A stretch of 64,000 nt of DNA from Glossina fuscipes (lineage: Eukaryota; Arthropoda; Insecta; Diptera; Glossinidae): assembly GCF_014805625.2 (NCBI RefSeq), contig NW_023998646.1, positions 1,139,885-1,203,884 of the forward strand, in the 5' to 3' direction. The notes below the pieces were generated by a model that was given only the letters and a program-made list of their open reading frames with translations, was not told the DNA's origin and searched no databases. The translations under genes and the position numbers were made by a program. Shown one piece after another: positions 59,201-64,000 of this stretch (within the stretch, counting starts at the first letter, position 1; the number at the start of each line of letters is the position of its first letter).

Positions 59201-61904
59201 TGTGGCACCCAAACATCGAGCTTCTTTTTGAATCCAGATTTGCGTAAATGGTTTAAAACTGTTTTATGGTCGATTTTTAGCTCCTGGGCAATGTAACGAC
59301 TGCTAACATGCCGGTCAACTTCGATCATTTCTCCGATTTTATCAACATTTTCAACGACCGGCCTACCTGTGCGAGGAGCATCTTTAACATCAAAAATTCC
59401 TGAACGGAATCTACGAAACCAAAATTGCACATAATTGGCTGTTACAGTATCGGAACCATAAACACCATTCACAATTTTAGCCGCCTGGCTTGCATTTTCG
59501 CTTTTATCAAAGAAAAACTGTAAAATGTACCGGATTTTCTCTTTGTTCACTTCTATTTTTAACACGCTGTAACTCACAACTGAATGCACCAAACAAAGAA
59601 GAGCAAAAGAATTTTTTTTACTGCGAAATGTACAATATGTAAATGTACAGTATCGGAAATTGTTTGATCGATACTTTATCAGTGCAGCCATCTACCGAAA
59701 AAATAATGGATTTCTTTTTCCCCAACCTAATATTTCTTTTTGGTACAGAGCAATACCATTCAAACTCAACATTCAAAAAAGTGTTGCAGTTCTGCTTCAT
59801 CGGTAGTGTGCCGAATTTAAACGAGCAAGCACGCATAATGATAGGGCATTGGGAACCCAAAAGAGGTAGTTTCACTAGAAGTCCTAACCCATATTCTCCA
59901 CGATCTAAATGTGAAGTTGCAAAACATCAACGATCAAGTTAATAGCTGAAAGCCTATTTTCTAGAACTGTCTTATACGCCAATCTAAGAATAACTTTCAT
60001 TTGCTAACAAACAATCACTATCAACCTTTGCGACATCCCAAAAGAAGCTAAAAGCTAGCTCTGTTCTAAATGTTCAGTTTTTCTTTTTTTGGCCTTCTTG
60101 AAATGAATATAAGATTCATTCACATCCAAAATTTTGTTTTACTTGGTTTGGGGTAGTAGACATGTCATAGTCCGCTTTTAAATTTTATGTGCATGGTAAA
60201 ATTAATTAGAGAAAATAATATGTGTTCCGATTAAATGAAATCTTATATGGGCGCATAGCGAACGTTTGTGGATTAATTCAATCATGTTTGCTTAGGTATT
60301 TTTGAAATATTTAAAATTGAAAAAAATTGAAGGTTTCTACTATACATGCGTTCTTAAAATTTTTTACCATTCTGCATTCAATTTTGCAACAAATAACCTA
60401 TTTTTATGTGTGTGAATTAGTCCCGATTGATATAAATACCCAAATCCCTACCCTCGCAACTTCTTTCAGAAAGAAAGAGAGTGTACCTTCGACATGGTAT
60501 CGTATCTCGTAATCTAAATTCTCTTGAATTTAGTTACACATAACTTTGGCCACAGTTATATGGTTCATATAGAACCTTGTTACAAAAGGACTATTAAATT
60601 TCAACTGCAACGTGCAGGCCATAGCTTATTTTACTGAACTTATATCATGAAAAGCGATCTGAATTGTAAGCAGGACCTCAGAGTGTGATGTTCATAAACA
60701 ATTGGTAGATTGAAATCACGTTTATATCACAACTTTGAACTAATATTTAAATGGATTGAAAAAAAAATAAAAACCCAACATTTTTGGTGTTTCTTAGCTT
60801 GCGTTCTCCACAGTTGCCAAAAAAGCCAAATTAAAACGAAGTATGCAAACATACTTTCTGCCTAGTACAATTGTCTATAAGTTTTACAATGCTTTACAAA
60901 GTATATTAACAAATATTTACAAATAAAAAAGGACTTAGCATGTTTCAGCATGACAGTGGTGGAAACCTATTGAAATCTTTTTATTTCATACTTATTTGTT
61001 GGAAGGTATTCGATGGCAAATTTCCGGTGCGTATTGTTCATCGAGTCGGTATTTGAGACACGCAGGTGACAGATCTGGTGCGCCTTCAACTAAATTTTAT
61101 TTTCTGCAGCTTAATTTACGAATTGTGCACGAACATTGCCACAAGCGATCGTTAAGTGAGCAAGTGAGCACAAAACGTTTTACGACGTTTAATTTATTTA
61201 TTTCAATTATACGTGACAAACCGAAAAAAAACCAAGTGCTTCTTATTTGCAACAAACTGATAAGAATTATTTATCCTTGGTTGGTAAGCTCAGAAAGAAA
61301 CTTAAAAATTATAGAGAATCTTCCCTCCACTTCTAGGCGCTTTATATGGCTTTAATATTATATTTGATTTGTTCTCATTAATTAGAATAGATATATGACA
61401 TACATACATATAAACATCGTTATCGTTGCCACTCACCTCTAAAGAGAGACATTTGAGTATTTGAGTTGTTATGTGAGGTGAGTCATCACAGAAATCTCCC
61501 CCACCAAGATTGGCAAAAATAGATTGCAAAACCTTATCGTTGTGTTTAGATAAACTTGATATATGAGTTCGATGTTGTTTTAAAATTGAAATGGGGGTTT
61601 CAGTAATGTGATCATTTATATCAACTTTAGTGGAGGTCAGTGACAAAGGCACATCTGGTACTTTTGCGTTTTGATTTAAATCTGTTTTGTTTTGCTTTAT
61701 TTGCATTTTATCACAGCTTTTACACACTTTATTGCTGCACAGGTTTTCAGGCGTCTCAAAATTCACATTGCAAGTTGACGATTTGCATGCCTTGCTTTGC
61801 GTTCCATCTGAGGTAAATATTTCATGTGCCGATATTTCATCTTCTTGCAGCAAAGTTAGGCACAAGCGACAAATATTACTCAATTCTTTTAAAATACCAC
61901 ACAT
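30557..61904 (-). CDS. GATAd: ZAD plus GATA-type zinc-finger transcription factor (probable GATAd)
   Basis: Predicted nuclear DNA-binding protein of 732 residues. Eight exons, transcribed right to left: 61437-61904, 52091-52234, 50229-51042, 47385-47515, 43297-43416, 34637-34868, 31255-31388 and 30557-30712. They total 2199 bases, all have GT-AG borders, and every split codon closes in frame. Seen: an N-terminal ZAD with Cys pairs CRLC (residues 12-15) and CCNC (167-170); a long Ser/Asp/Lys-rich middle with a likely NLS (SVKKPKLE); and one GATA finger, Cys576-X2-Cys-X17-Cys597-X2-Cys600, reading [20 protein letters not shown] with the basic tail [17 protein letters not shown] fingers bind WGATAR; ZADs dimerise. 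The TTTIWRR wording and single finger point to GATAd rather than pannier, serpent or grain. The introns are long and loaded with transposons. The symbol is less certain than the architecture. Confidence 0.87.
31255..31388 (-). CDS. GATAd: ZAD-GATA gene exon 7
   Basis: Acceptor tcttttcaag, donor GTAAGA. Completes an Arg codon, then [18 protein letters not shown] and on to [13 protein letters not shown]. Phase-consistent; no domain recognised. Confidence 0.75.
31896..32177 (+). pseudogene. Tc1/mariner-superfamily transposase remnant (Tc3-annotated insect type)
   Basis: Reads [34 protein letters not shown] and then [20 protein letters not shown], matching the order WCD..SGGVIGPYFFE.., then ..GDVNWPPRSCDLTPLD in a common insect transposase. 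The segment with the second catalytic Asp (QDGATCH region) is missing and the third Asp motif is altered, so it is inactive. It lies in intron 6 of the ZAD-GATA gene and abuts the CR1-like copy 2. Confidence 0.6.
32200..34356 (+). mobile_element. CR1-like non-LTR retrotransposon, copy 2 (decayed)
   Basis: Plus strand. It opens at the end of the ORF1 PHD finger ([20 protein letters not shown], compare DCRKRD in copy 1). Next come ORF1 remnants to about 32660, endonuclease traces (33112-33350), and RT traces: [21 protein letters not shown], [28 protein letters not shown] and KFGYILMYA, where the Asp-Asp after YA is lost. [14 protein letters not shown] follows, then a TAAA-repeat tail at 34333-34352. 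Many stops and frameshifts. Intron 6 of the ZAD-GATA gene. Confidence 0.65.
34637..34868 (-). CDS. GATAd: ZAD-GATA gene exon 6: GATA zinc finger
   Basis: Acceptor tgttccacag, then [14 protein letters not shown] before [16 protein letters not shown]; the whole finger and basic tail are in this exon. Donor GTAAGT after SEKK leaves a split codon. Reading past the donor gives a spurious longer ORF to 34500. Confidence 0.92.
34999..36252 (-). mobile_element. Mariner element, copy 1, 1254 bp, near-intact
   Basis: Perfect 30-bp terminal inverted repeats (34999-35028 and 36223-36252; outer end TTAGTTTGGGGAAAAAG) flanked by the expected TA duplication (34997-34998, 36253-36254). One long transposase ORF on the minus strand. 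It sits in intron 5 of the ZAD-GATA gene, same strand as that gene. The perfect TIRs and near identity by eye to copy 2 indicate recent movement. Confidence 0.95.
35052..36194 (-). CDS. Mariner transposase, D,D34D, open reading frame
   Basis: 380-codon ORF; cuts and pastes the element at TA. Seen: N-terminal HTH region ([20 protein letters not shown]), [17 protein letters not shown], second HTH ([20 protein letters not shown]), and the catalytic residues in [16 protein letters not shown] and [10 protein letters not shown], with 34 residues between the second and third Asp. The usual WVPHEL linker reads WVRHQL (Pro to Arg), which may weaken activity. From memory, related insect transposases begin [13 protein letters not shown]; here that Met codon is ATA, and the only in-frame ATG is 36 codons upstream (36192-36194). 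ORF intact, function uncertain. Confidence 0.9.
   Translation of the reverse strand: MLIGKVTFRSKKNSFAVFCLVDSVVSYSVLKIEVNKEKIRYILQFFFDKGENASQAAKIVNGVYGSDTVTANYVQFWFRRFRSGIFDVKDAPRTGRPVVENVDKIGEMIEVDRHVSSRNIAQELKIDHKTVLNHLHKAGFKKKLDVWVRHQLTEKNMMDRISICEALAKRNEIDPFLKRMVTGDEKWITYDDPVRKRSWSKSGEAPQTVVKPGLTARKVLLCIWWDWKGIIYYELLPYAQTLNSDLYCQQLDRLKIAIDQKRPELANRTGVVFHQDNAKPHTSTVTRQKLRELGWEVLMHPPYSPDLAPSDYHLFLALQNFFNDKKLESREDCENRLLEFFANRDQDFYERGILKLPLKWQQIIQQNGAYLTQIGQSEAC
36420..36915 (-). pseudogene. PiggyBac-like transposase remnant, internally deleted
   Basis: The minus strand starts [16 protein letters not shown] (ATG near 36914-36916), then needs a frame change to reach [32 protein letters not shown] and [20 protein letters not shown] followed by KETNRYAEQ. 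This is the N-terminal region and start of the DDE_Tnp_1_7 domain of piggyBac-type transposases. It then jumps to [17 protein letters not shown], which resembles the end of the C-terminal Cys-rich domain, so the catalytic core is deleted. Element ends and TTAA sites were not identified. Confidence 0.7.
37876..38349 (+). other. Unassigned 157-codon open frame
   Basis: Longest plus-strand ORF in the ZAD-GATA introns that I cannot assign. It starts inside a dispersed-repeat motif (agacagacggacagcc) and encodes a Cys- and Ser-rich sequence with no domain I know. Probably transposon-derived or chance. Confidence 0.2.
38777..39010 (+). pseudogene. Ty3/gypsy-type pol fragment (RT-RNase H junction)
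   Basis: [11 protein letters not shown], then [20 protein letters not shown], matches the gypsy pattern FLG.x.S..G, then ..KV.AI...P.PTSVK..R.F at the end of reverse transcriptase. The reading frame decays after about 60 residues and no LTRs were found. Short remnant in intron 5 of the ZAD-GATA gene. Confidence 0.45.
40010..40270 (+). pseudogene. Non-LTR reverse transcriptase fragment
   Basis: Reads [24 protein letters not shown], a stop at the W of the usual KVWH, then [17 protein letters not shown] and, in another frame, [19 protein letters not shown]. This is the RT palm region ([15 protein letters not shown] ... VPQGS.LGP) of a Jockey- or I-type element, with the catalytic Asp of AFD replaced by Gly. 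Dead fragment. Confidence 0.6.
40902..42640 (+). mobile_element. R1/I-type non-LTR retrotransposon remnant
   Basis: Plus strand. The gag-like ORF1 end (40902-41102: [14 protein letters not shown], then [15 protein letters not shown]) is followed by Cys-rich traces and, at 41323, [16 protein letters not shown], the typical first line of an R1-type ORF2 endonuclease, stopped after 16 codons. RT traces at 42229-42629 include [43 protein letters not shown] and [16 protein letters not shown]. Many stops and frameshifts; the catalytic YADD region was not found. Intron 5 of the ZAD-GATA gene. Confidence 0.65.
43297..43416 (-). CDS. GATAd: ZAD-GATA gene exon 5
   Basis: 40 whole codons ([19 protein letters not shown] through EDAVYDKK) between acceptor tactttcag and donor GTGAGT. 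Identified by splice sites and phase only; no domain. Confidence 0.72.
44857..44930 (-). other. tRNA-like sequence (tRNA pseudogene or SINE head)
   Basis: The minus strand has a B-box-like GGGTTCGAATCTC (44866-44878) preceded by ATCTGGACTATCAATTCA, shaped like a tRNA anticodon arm, and a degenerate A-box-like TGGACGAAGGCAAAG upstream. T-stem pairing is imperfect and no matching acceptor stem was found, so it is not a functional tRNA. A tRNA-derived SINE is the other reading. Confidence 0.4.
45480..46000 (+). pseudogene. Old mariner-type transposase remnant
   Basis: Plus-strand traces: [26 protein letters not shown], [30 protein letters not shown]. This is the order of a mariner N-terminus (FWF.RF.SG, a LENDQLQALLDENPAQ-like block, then STISRRLHAMG). 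Stops and frame breaks follow, and no catalytic motifs or TIRs are clear. It is a different, older lineage from the two mariner copies with perfect ends. Confidence 0.5.
47385..47515 (-). CDS. GATAd: ZAD-GATA gene exon 4
   Basis: Acceptor attttgcag, donor GTAAAT; completes an Ala codon, then [19 protein letters not shown] and on to EEPIALLK. Phase matches both neighbours. Confidence 0.78.
47516..50228. other. ZAD-GATA intron 3, no gene seen
   Basis: AT-rich, with a block at about 47980-48190 dominated by short taattttaa-like words. No family-recognisable ORF or RNA gene. Confidence 0.45.
50229..51042 (-). CDS. GATAd: ZAD-GATA gene exon 3: linker region
   Basis: 814 bases, acceptor ttattttaag, donor GTATAT, one base of a split codon at the end. 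Encodes a low-complexity region rich in Ser, Asp, Glu and Lys, with [10 protein letters not shown] as a likely NLS and DLSLERN / [10 protein letters not shown] acidic stretches. No folded domain seen. Confidence 0.82.
51530..51757 (-). other. Possible alternative terminal exon of the ZAD-GATA gene
   Basis: Within intron 2, same strand. A tttttttacaag acceptor is followed by 75 sense codons in the phase left by exon 2 ([20 protein letters not shown] ... AAHLVKRRH), ending in TAA. Splicing exon 2 to it would give a ZAD-only isoform. No family recognised and no polyadenylation signal checked further; could be chance. Confidence 0.2.
52091..52234 (-). CDS. GATAd: ZAD-GATA gene exon 2: second half of ZAD
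   Basis: 48 codons between acceptor ttttctag and donor GTAATT. It reads [20 protein letters not shown] followed by VFWRFKC, the classic DGLP-x-x-[IV]C-x-x-C end of a ZAD. Too short and split to be found as a single ORF. Confidence 0.85.
52278..52297. repeat. AAAT microsatellite
   Basis: About five aaat units on the plus strand, just right of exon 2 in intron 1. Could be the tail of a lost retroelement. Confidence 0.7.
53215..53256. repeat. TTA trinucleotide microsatellite
   Basis: About 13 uninterrupted TTA units, close to the 3' tail of the CR1-like copy 3. Confidence 0.9.
53291..55790 (-). mobile_element. CR1-like non-LTR retrotransposon, copy 3 (decayed)
   Basis: Minus strand with a TAAA-type tail at 53298-53312. 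Traces in order: endonuclease-RT linker (55389-55760; [20 protein letters not shown], then [16 protein letters not shown]), RT (54492-54719; [26 protein letters not shown]) and C-terminal part (53694-53948; [20 protein letters not shown], compare REIGFNVPNRFSRHFVLIK in copy 1). The frame is repeatedly broken. Intron 1 of the ZAD-GATA gene, same strand as the gene. Confidence 0.65.
55791..57928. other. Unassigned part of ZAD-GATA intron 1
   Basis: No recognised coding sequence. The 84-codon frame at 55935-56189 (-) matched nothing I know. Confidence 0.4.
57959..58147 (+). CDS. Small secreted peptide precursor, 62 residues, possible amidated product
   Basis: Intronless ORF nested in ZAD-GATA intron 1 on the opposite strand. 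From ATG 57959: [20 protein letters not shown] is a strong signal peptide. The mature region begins near [13 protein letters not shown], continues into a Pro-rich segment ([12 protein letters not shown], residues 42-53) and ends GRKRSRKNI. Gly54-Arg-Lys-Arg is a textbook prohormone-convertase plus amidation site, predicting a peptide of about 30 residues ending in Tyr-amide. An in-frame ATG at 57929 adds ten residues before the hydrophobic run; the inner ATG gives the better signal peptide. AATAAA follows 50 bases after the stop. The family is not recognised: it could be a proline-rich antimicrobial peptide, a peptide hormone or a reproductive-tract peptide. No cysteine is present. A chance ORF cannot be excluded without expression data. 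Confidence 0.55.
   Translation: MKLLVLVMIIVIVLHLFPASSLPLQNTWNLKPEIHVTSGHSKVPPFPPSPQKYGRKRSRKNI
58198..58203 (+). terminator. Polyadenylation signal of the small peptide gene
   Basis: AATAAA 50 bases after the TGA at 58145-58147; supports a compact, independent transcript. Confidence 0.5.
58461..59730 (-). mobile_element. Mariner element, copy 2, 1270 bp, inactive
   Basis: Ends match copy 1 with a few changes (58461 onward, and 59701-59730 with CCCCAACCTAA where copy 1 has CCCCAAACTAA), flanked by TA (58459-58460 and 59731-59732). The interior is nearly identical by eye to copy 1 over its whole length, apart from a 7-bp deletion and a different segment just inside the 5' end. Intron 1 of the ZAD-GATA gene, same orientation as copy 1. 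Confidence 0.92.
58514..59691 (-). pseudogene. Mariner transposase, copy 2, broken
   Basis: All blocks of the D,D34D transposase are present, including VTGDEKW, WVPHQL (consensus, unlike copy 1) and [10 protein letters not shown] Trp codon after RQKLRELG has become TGA (58765-58767), and a 7-bp deletion at about 58720 shifts the frame before the third catalytic Asp. Like copy 1, it has ATA where the usual start Met of [12 protein letters not shown] is expected. Confidence 0.9.
59731..61436. other. Distal part of ZAD-GATA intron 1, no gene seen
   Basis: AT-rich intronic sequence between mariner copy 2 and the exon 1 donor. Short plus-strand frames (60327-60512, 60996-61355) have no recognisable content. 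Confidence 0.45.
61437..61904 (-). CDS. GATAd: ZAD-GATA gene exon 1: ATG and first half of ZAD
   Basis: 156 codons from ATG 61902-61904. [10 protein letters not shown] gives the first ZAD Cys pair; about 100 polar residues follow before the ZAD resumes at SIFANLGGG and ILKCLSLE. Donor GTGAGT on a codon boundary. Confidence 0.85.
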
Positions 61905-62967
61905 AATTAACTTTTAAAACACTATTTCACAATCACTTTAAATAAGAAACTACCCAAAAAATAATTGTACATTCAAACAAAAACAAAGTCATCACCTTGT
62001 TAAAAATTCTAACTAAATGAAGCGTTTAACATAACCCAGCCAAATTAAAAAAGACATTCCCAAAAATAGTTGCCATATATTTCTTTATTTTACGCACTGC
62101 CACATAGCCGCGTATTCTTCGCAAATCCCAGAATGTGAGAATTTTATAGTTAGATTGCAAATTATCTCAAAACCTGGGCGTATTTTGTAGAACAAACAAA
62201 ATTCACGATTAGTATATCCTAATTTTATTCTTCTATTTTTTTCTTTTTACCCATCACGGAGGATGCATTAGTTTAATACGACAGACGTATGGTTTCCAAA
62301 GCTAAATTAGTACAGTGCAGGAATCGACTTAACCAAATCTGTTTTCCGATCGTTACTTGAAATCAAAATTACTATATTAGAATGATTCTATAAGCAAAGT
62401 CTCAATACCCAATTTTTTGATTGTATTCAATGAATTCGCTCCTAAAAACGGCGTTAACAATTATTCTAAATGCATAGGATATATTATTTGTGTGATAAAA
62501 TAAACGATGTTAACAATCTTTAAAACAGTTGTGCTACGATTATGGTATTTACTGTGCATATGCCATCGTAATATAATTTTTTTTTTTTTTGGGTTTAGGA
62601 TTGTTCGTATTTTCACTTATTCGTTTTTGTGGTTACGTTCGTGCAAACTCTATTCTTTCGTAGGTAATTCATATTCGGTCTCTTCAATACAAAAAATAAC
62701 TCAAAGACTTCCTCCACAATTCAAAAACCCATAAATGCATAAAAATAAATTAAGAAAGATTAGATTGGTCGTATATAACTCTCAGAAATGCAAAATTATC
62801 AATAGACGGGGCATATAAGTTGTTACCAATCTGAATTTTTTGCACGGTTGCATAAAACGTAATCCAGTAGTAGTTTCCATGCTGTAGTTTATAAAATTTT
62901 GTTTGTAAAAATTTGCGTCTCTAAAAATATTGACAAATCGGAGGTTGTTCCGAGAACGAAAGGAAAA
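61905..62967. promoter_or_regulatory. Shared head-to-head promoter region of the ZAD-GATA gene and Mulk
   Basis: The start codons of two divergently transcribed genes are about 1.06 kb apart, so both promoters and 5' UTRs must lie here unless there are unseen non-coding first exons. A poly-T run sits at 62577-62590. No DRE or TATA box was recognised. Confidence 0.5.
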
Positions 62968-64000
62968 ATGTTAAATTGGCGGAACGTCCGGATGCACTGG
63001 AAGAAAGTAGCTTTGGCCTCCTTGCCTATAGCTTACGGATTGAATGCTCTAAAAAGTAATTATGAGTAAGATTTTTATATATGTAGATTTAAGTTGATTG
63101 CATTCATAAAAAACTTTTTTCCTAGAATTTCAAAATATATGCGGACAATTTGCAATGAGGTAAAAAATTCATCCGGCAGCAGCAAGAATGTACTGGTGAT
63201 ATTGAACCCAGTAGCAGATAAGAAAAATTCTGAAAAAATGGTAACATTTCCAAATAATTTTTTTGATAGCTGTCCGTACTATTATTCCACTCCTTGTAGT
63301 ATGATATTATGACAGAAGTTATTTACACTTGACTTGGTATTTAAAGGTTGAATTCATTGTAATTTTGATCTTTGCTCTAAAGCTTAAATAATGTATATTT
63401 GGATAATATACATATTCTGTTCTTGGCTATTTTTTCTTAGTTCAGAAGCTTTTGTGAACCTATCCTGCATTTATCTGGTTTTACTGTGGACATTAAGAAG
63501 ACGAAACATGTTGGCCACGCAAAAACGCTTGTCGAGTCCTTAATTAGCTTACCGGATGTTATTATTGTGGCAGGAGGTGATGGCACTTCATCTGAAGTTG
63601 TGACTGGGTTATTGCGCAGAGGTGTGCCACCATGTCCAATTGTTTTACTTCCATTAGGAGAAAAAAGCAATACAGCCTTGAGATATTTACAGCATGTGCC
63701 AAGTTCAAAACTTGAAACGGTTAAATGCTTAATTAGCAGTCTGCAACCATTAATCGAAGATCGAACGCAGTTCTGCAATGTAGTTAAGTATGATATAATC
63801 GACAGTGATGCACATGAGGTTCATAAGCCAATATATGGCTTGCAAAACTTTTCGTGGGGTCTGCTACGGGATATTGAAGCGAAGCAATATAAATATTGGT
63901 ATTTTGGATACTTAAGACATCATGCAGCCGCTTTATTTAATGCATTTTCCGATAAACTCCAGTGGAACATTAAAGCGAAGGTAGTGCTTACACCGCCATG
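62968..64000 (+). CDS. Mulk: Acylglycerol kinase (Mulk/AGK), 5' part, runs off the window
   Basis: Mitochondrial lipid kinase that phosphorylates mono- and diacylglycerol; in mammals it is also a TIM22 translocase subunit. Exons: 62968-63065, 63126-63240 and 63442 to the window end; introns have donors GTAAGA and GTAACA with acceptors ttcctag and ttcttag, and phases agree. Seen: short N-terminus NWRNVRMHWKKVALASLPIA, as in AGK; NVLVILNPVADKK at the start of the diacylglycerol-kinase catalytic domain; CEPILHLSGFTVDI; the nucleotide-binding DVIIVAGGDGTSSEVVTGLL with GGDG at residues 116-119; LPLGEKSN; and NFSWGLLRDIEAKQYKYWYF. About 257 residues are present; human AGK has 422, so roughly the last third is missing. 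ATG at 62968 follows gaaaa, a good fly start context. Confidence 0.92.

Noticed and set aside
61687..61917. 76-codon plus-strand ORF
   Set aside because: Antisense of ZAD-GATA exon 1.
1..64000. CRISPR arrays, operons, ribosome-binding sites, bacterial origins
   Set aside because: None present; spliced genes and transposon content show a eukaryotic nuclear genome.

Overview
The window looks like nuclear DNA of a higher fly (Diptera, Schizophora; a tephritid-type genome would fit). This is inferred from long AT-rich introns, a Dpr-family immunoglobulin gene, a ZAD-type zinc-finger domain (an insect-expanded family), insect mariner and CR1-like elements, and fly-type promoter motifs such as a DRE. 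There are no prokaryotic features, operons or CRISPR arrays. Five or six protein-coding genes are supported, and most of the rest is intron, intergenic DNA and decayed transposons.

Layout. 1-210 (+) is the 3' end of an unidentified gene. 1337-3056 (-) is a two-exon ribophorin I / OST1 gene with a DRE box just upstream of its start codon. 5287-20508 (+) is a Dpr-family cell-surface protein with two Ig domains in six visible exons; its last intron (8.2 kb) holds an antisense CR1-like retrotransposon. 20.6-30.4 kb has no recognisable gene and contains one inverted-repeat-bounded element. 30557-61904 (-) is a 31-kb, eight-exon gene for a 732-residue protein joining an N-terminal ZAD to a single GATA zinc finger, probably the orthologue of GATAd. 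Every splice junction in this model keeps frame. 62968-64000 (+) is the 5' part of acylglycerol kinase (Mulk), head to head with the GATA gene.

The GATA-gene introns are a transposon sink: an almost intact mariner with perfect 30-bp TIRs and a second, broken copy; piggyBac-, Tc1-, gypsy-, R1- and CR1-like fragments; and a tRNA-like sequence. In its first intron, on the opposite strand, is a small intronless ORF for a 62-residue secreted peptide with a signal peptide, a proline-rich core and a Gly-Arg-Lys-Arg amidation/cleavage site. It is the best candidate here for an undescribed gene.

The genes do not form a pathway: OST1 acts in ER N-glycosylation, Dpr in neuronal recognition, the ZAD-GATA protein in transcription and Mulk in mitochondrial lipid metabolism. 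All functions are inferred from sequence recognition by eye; no database search was possible.
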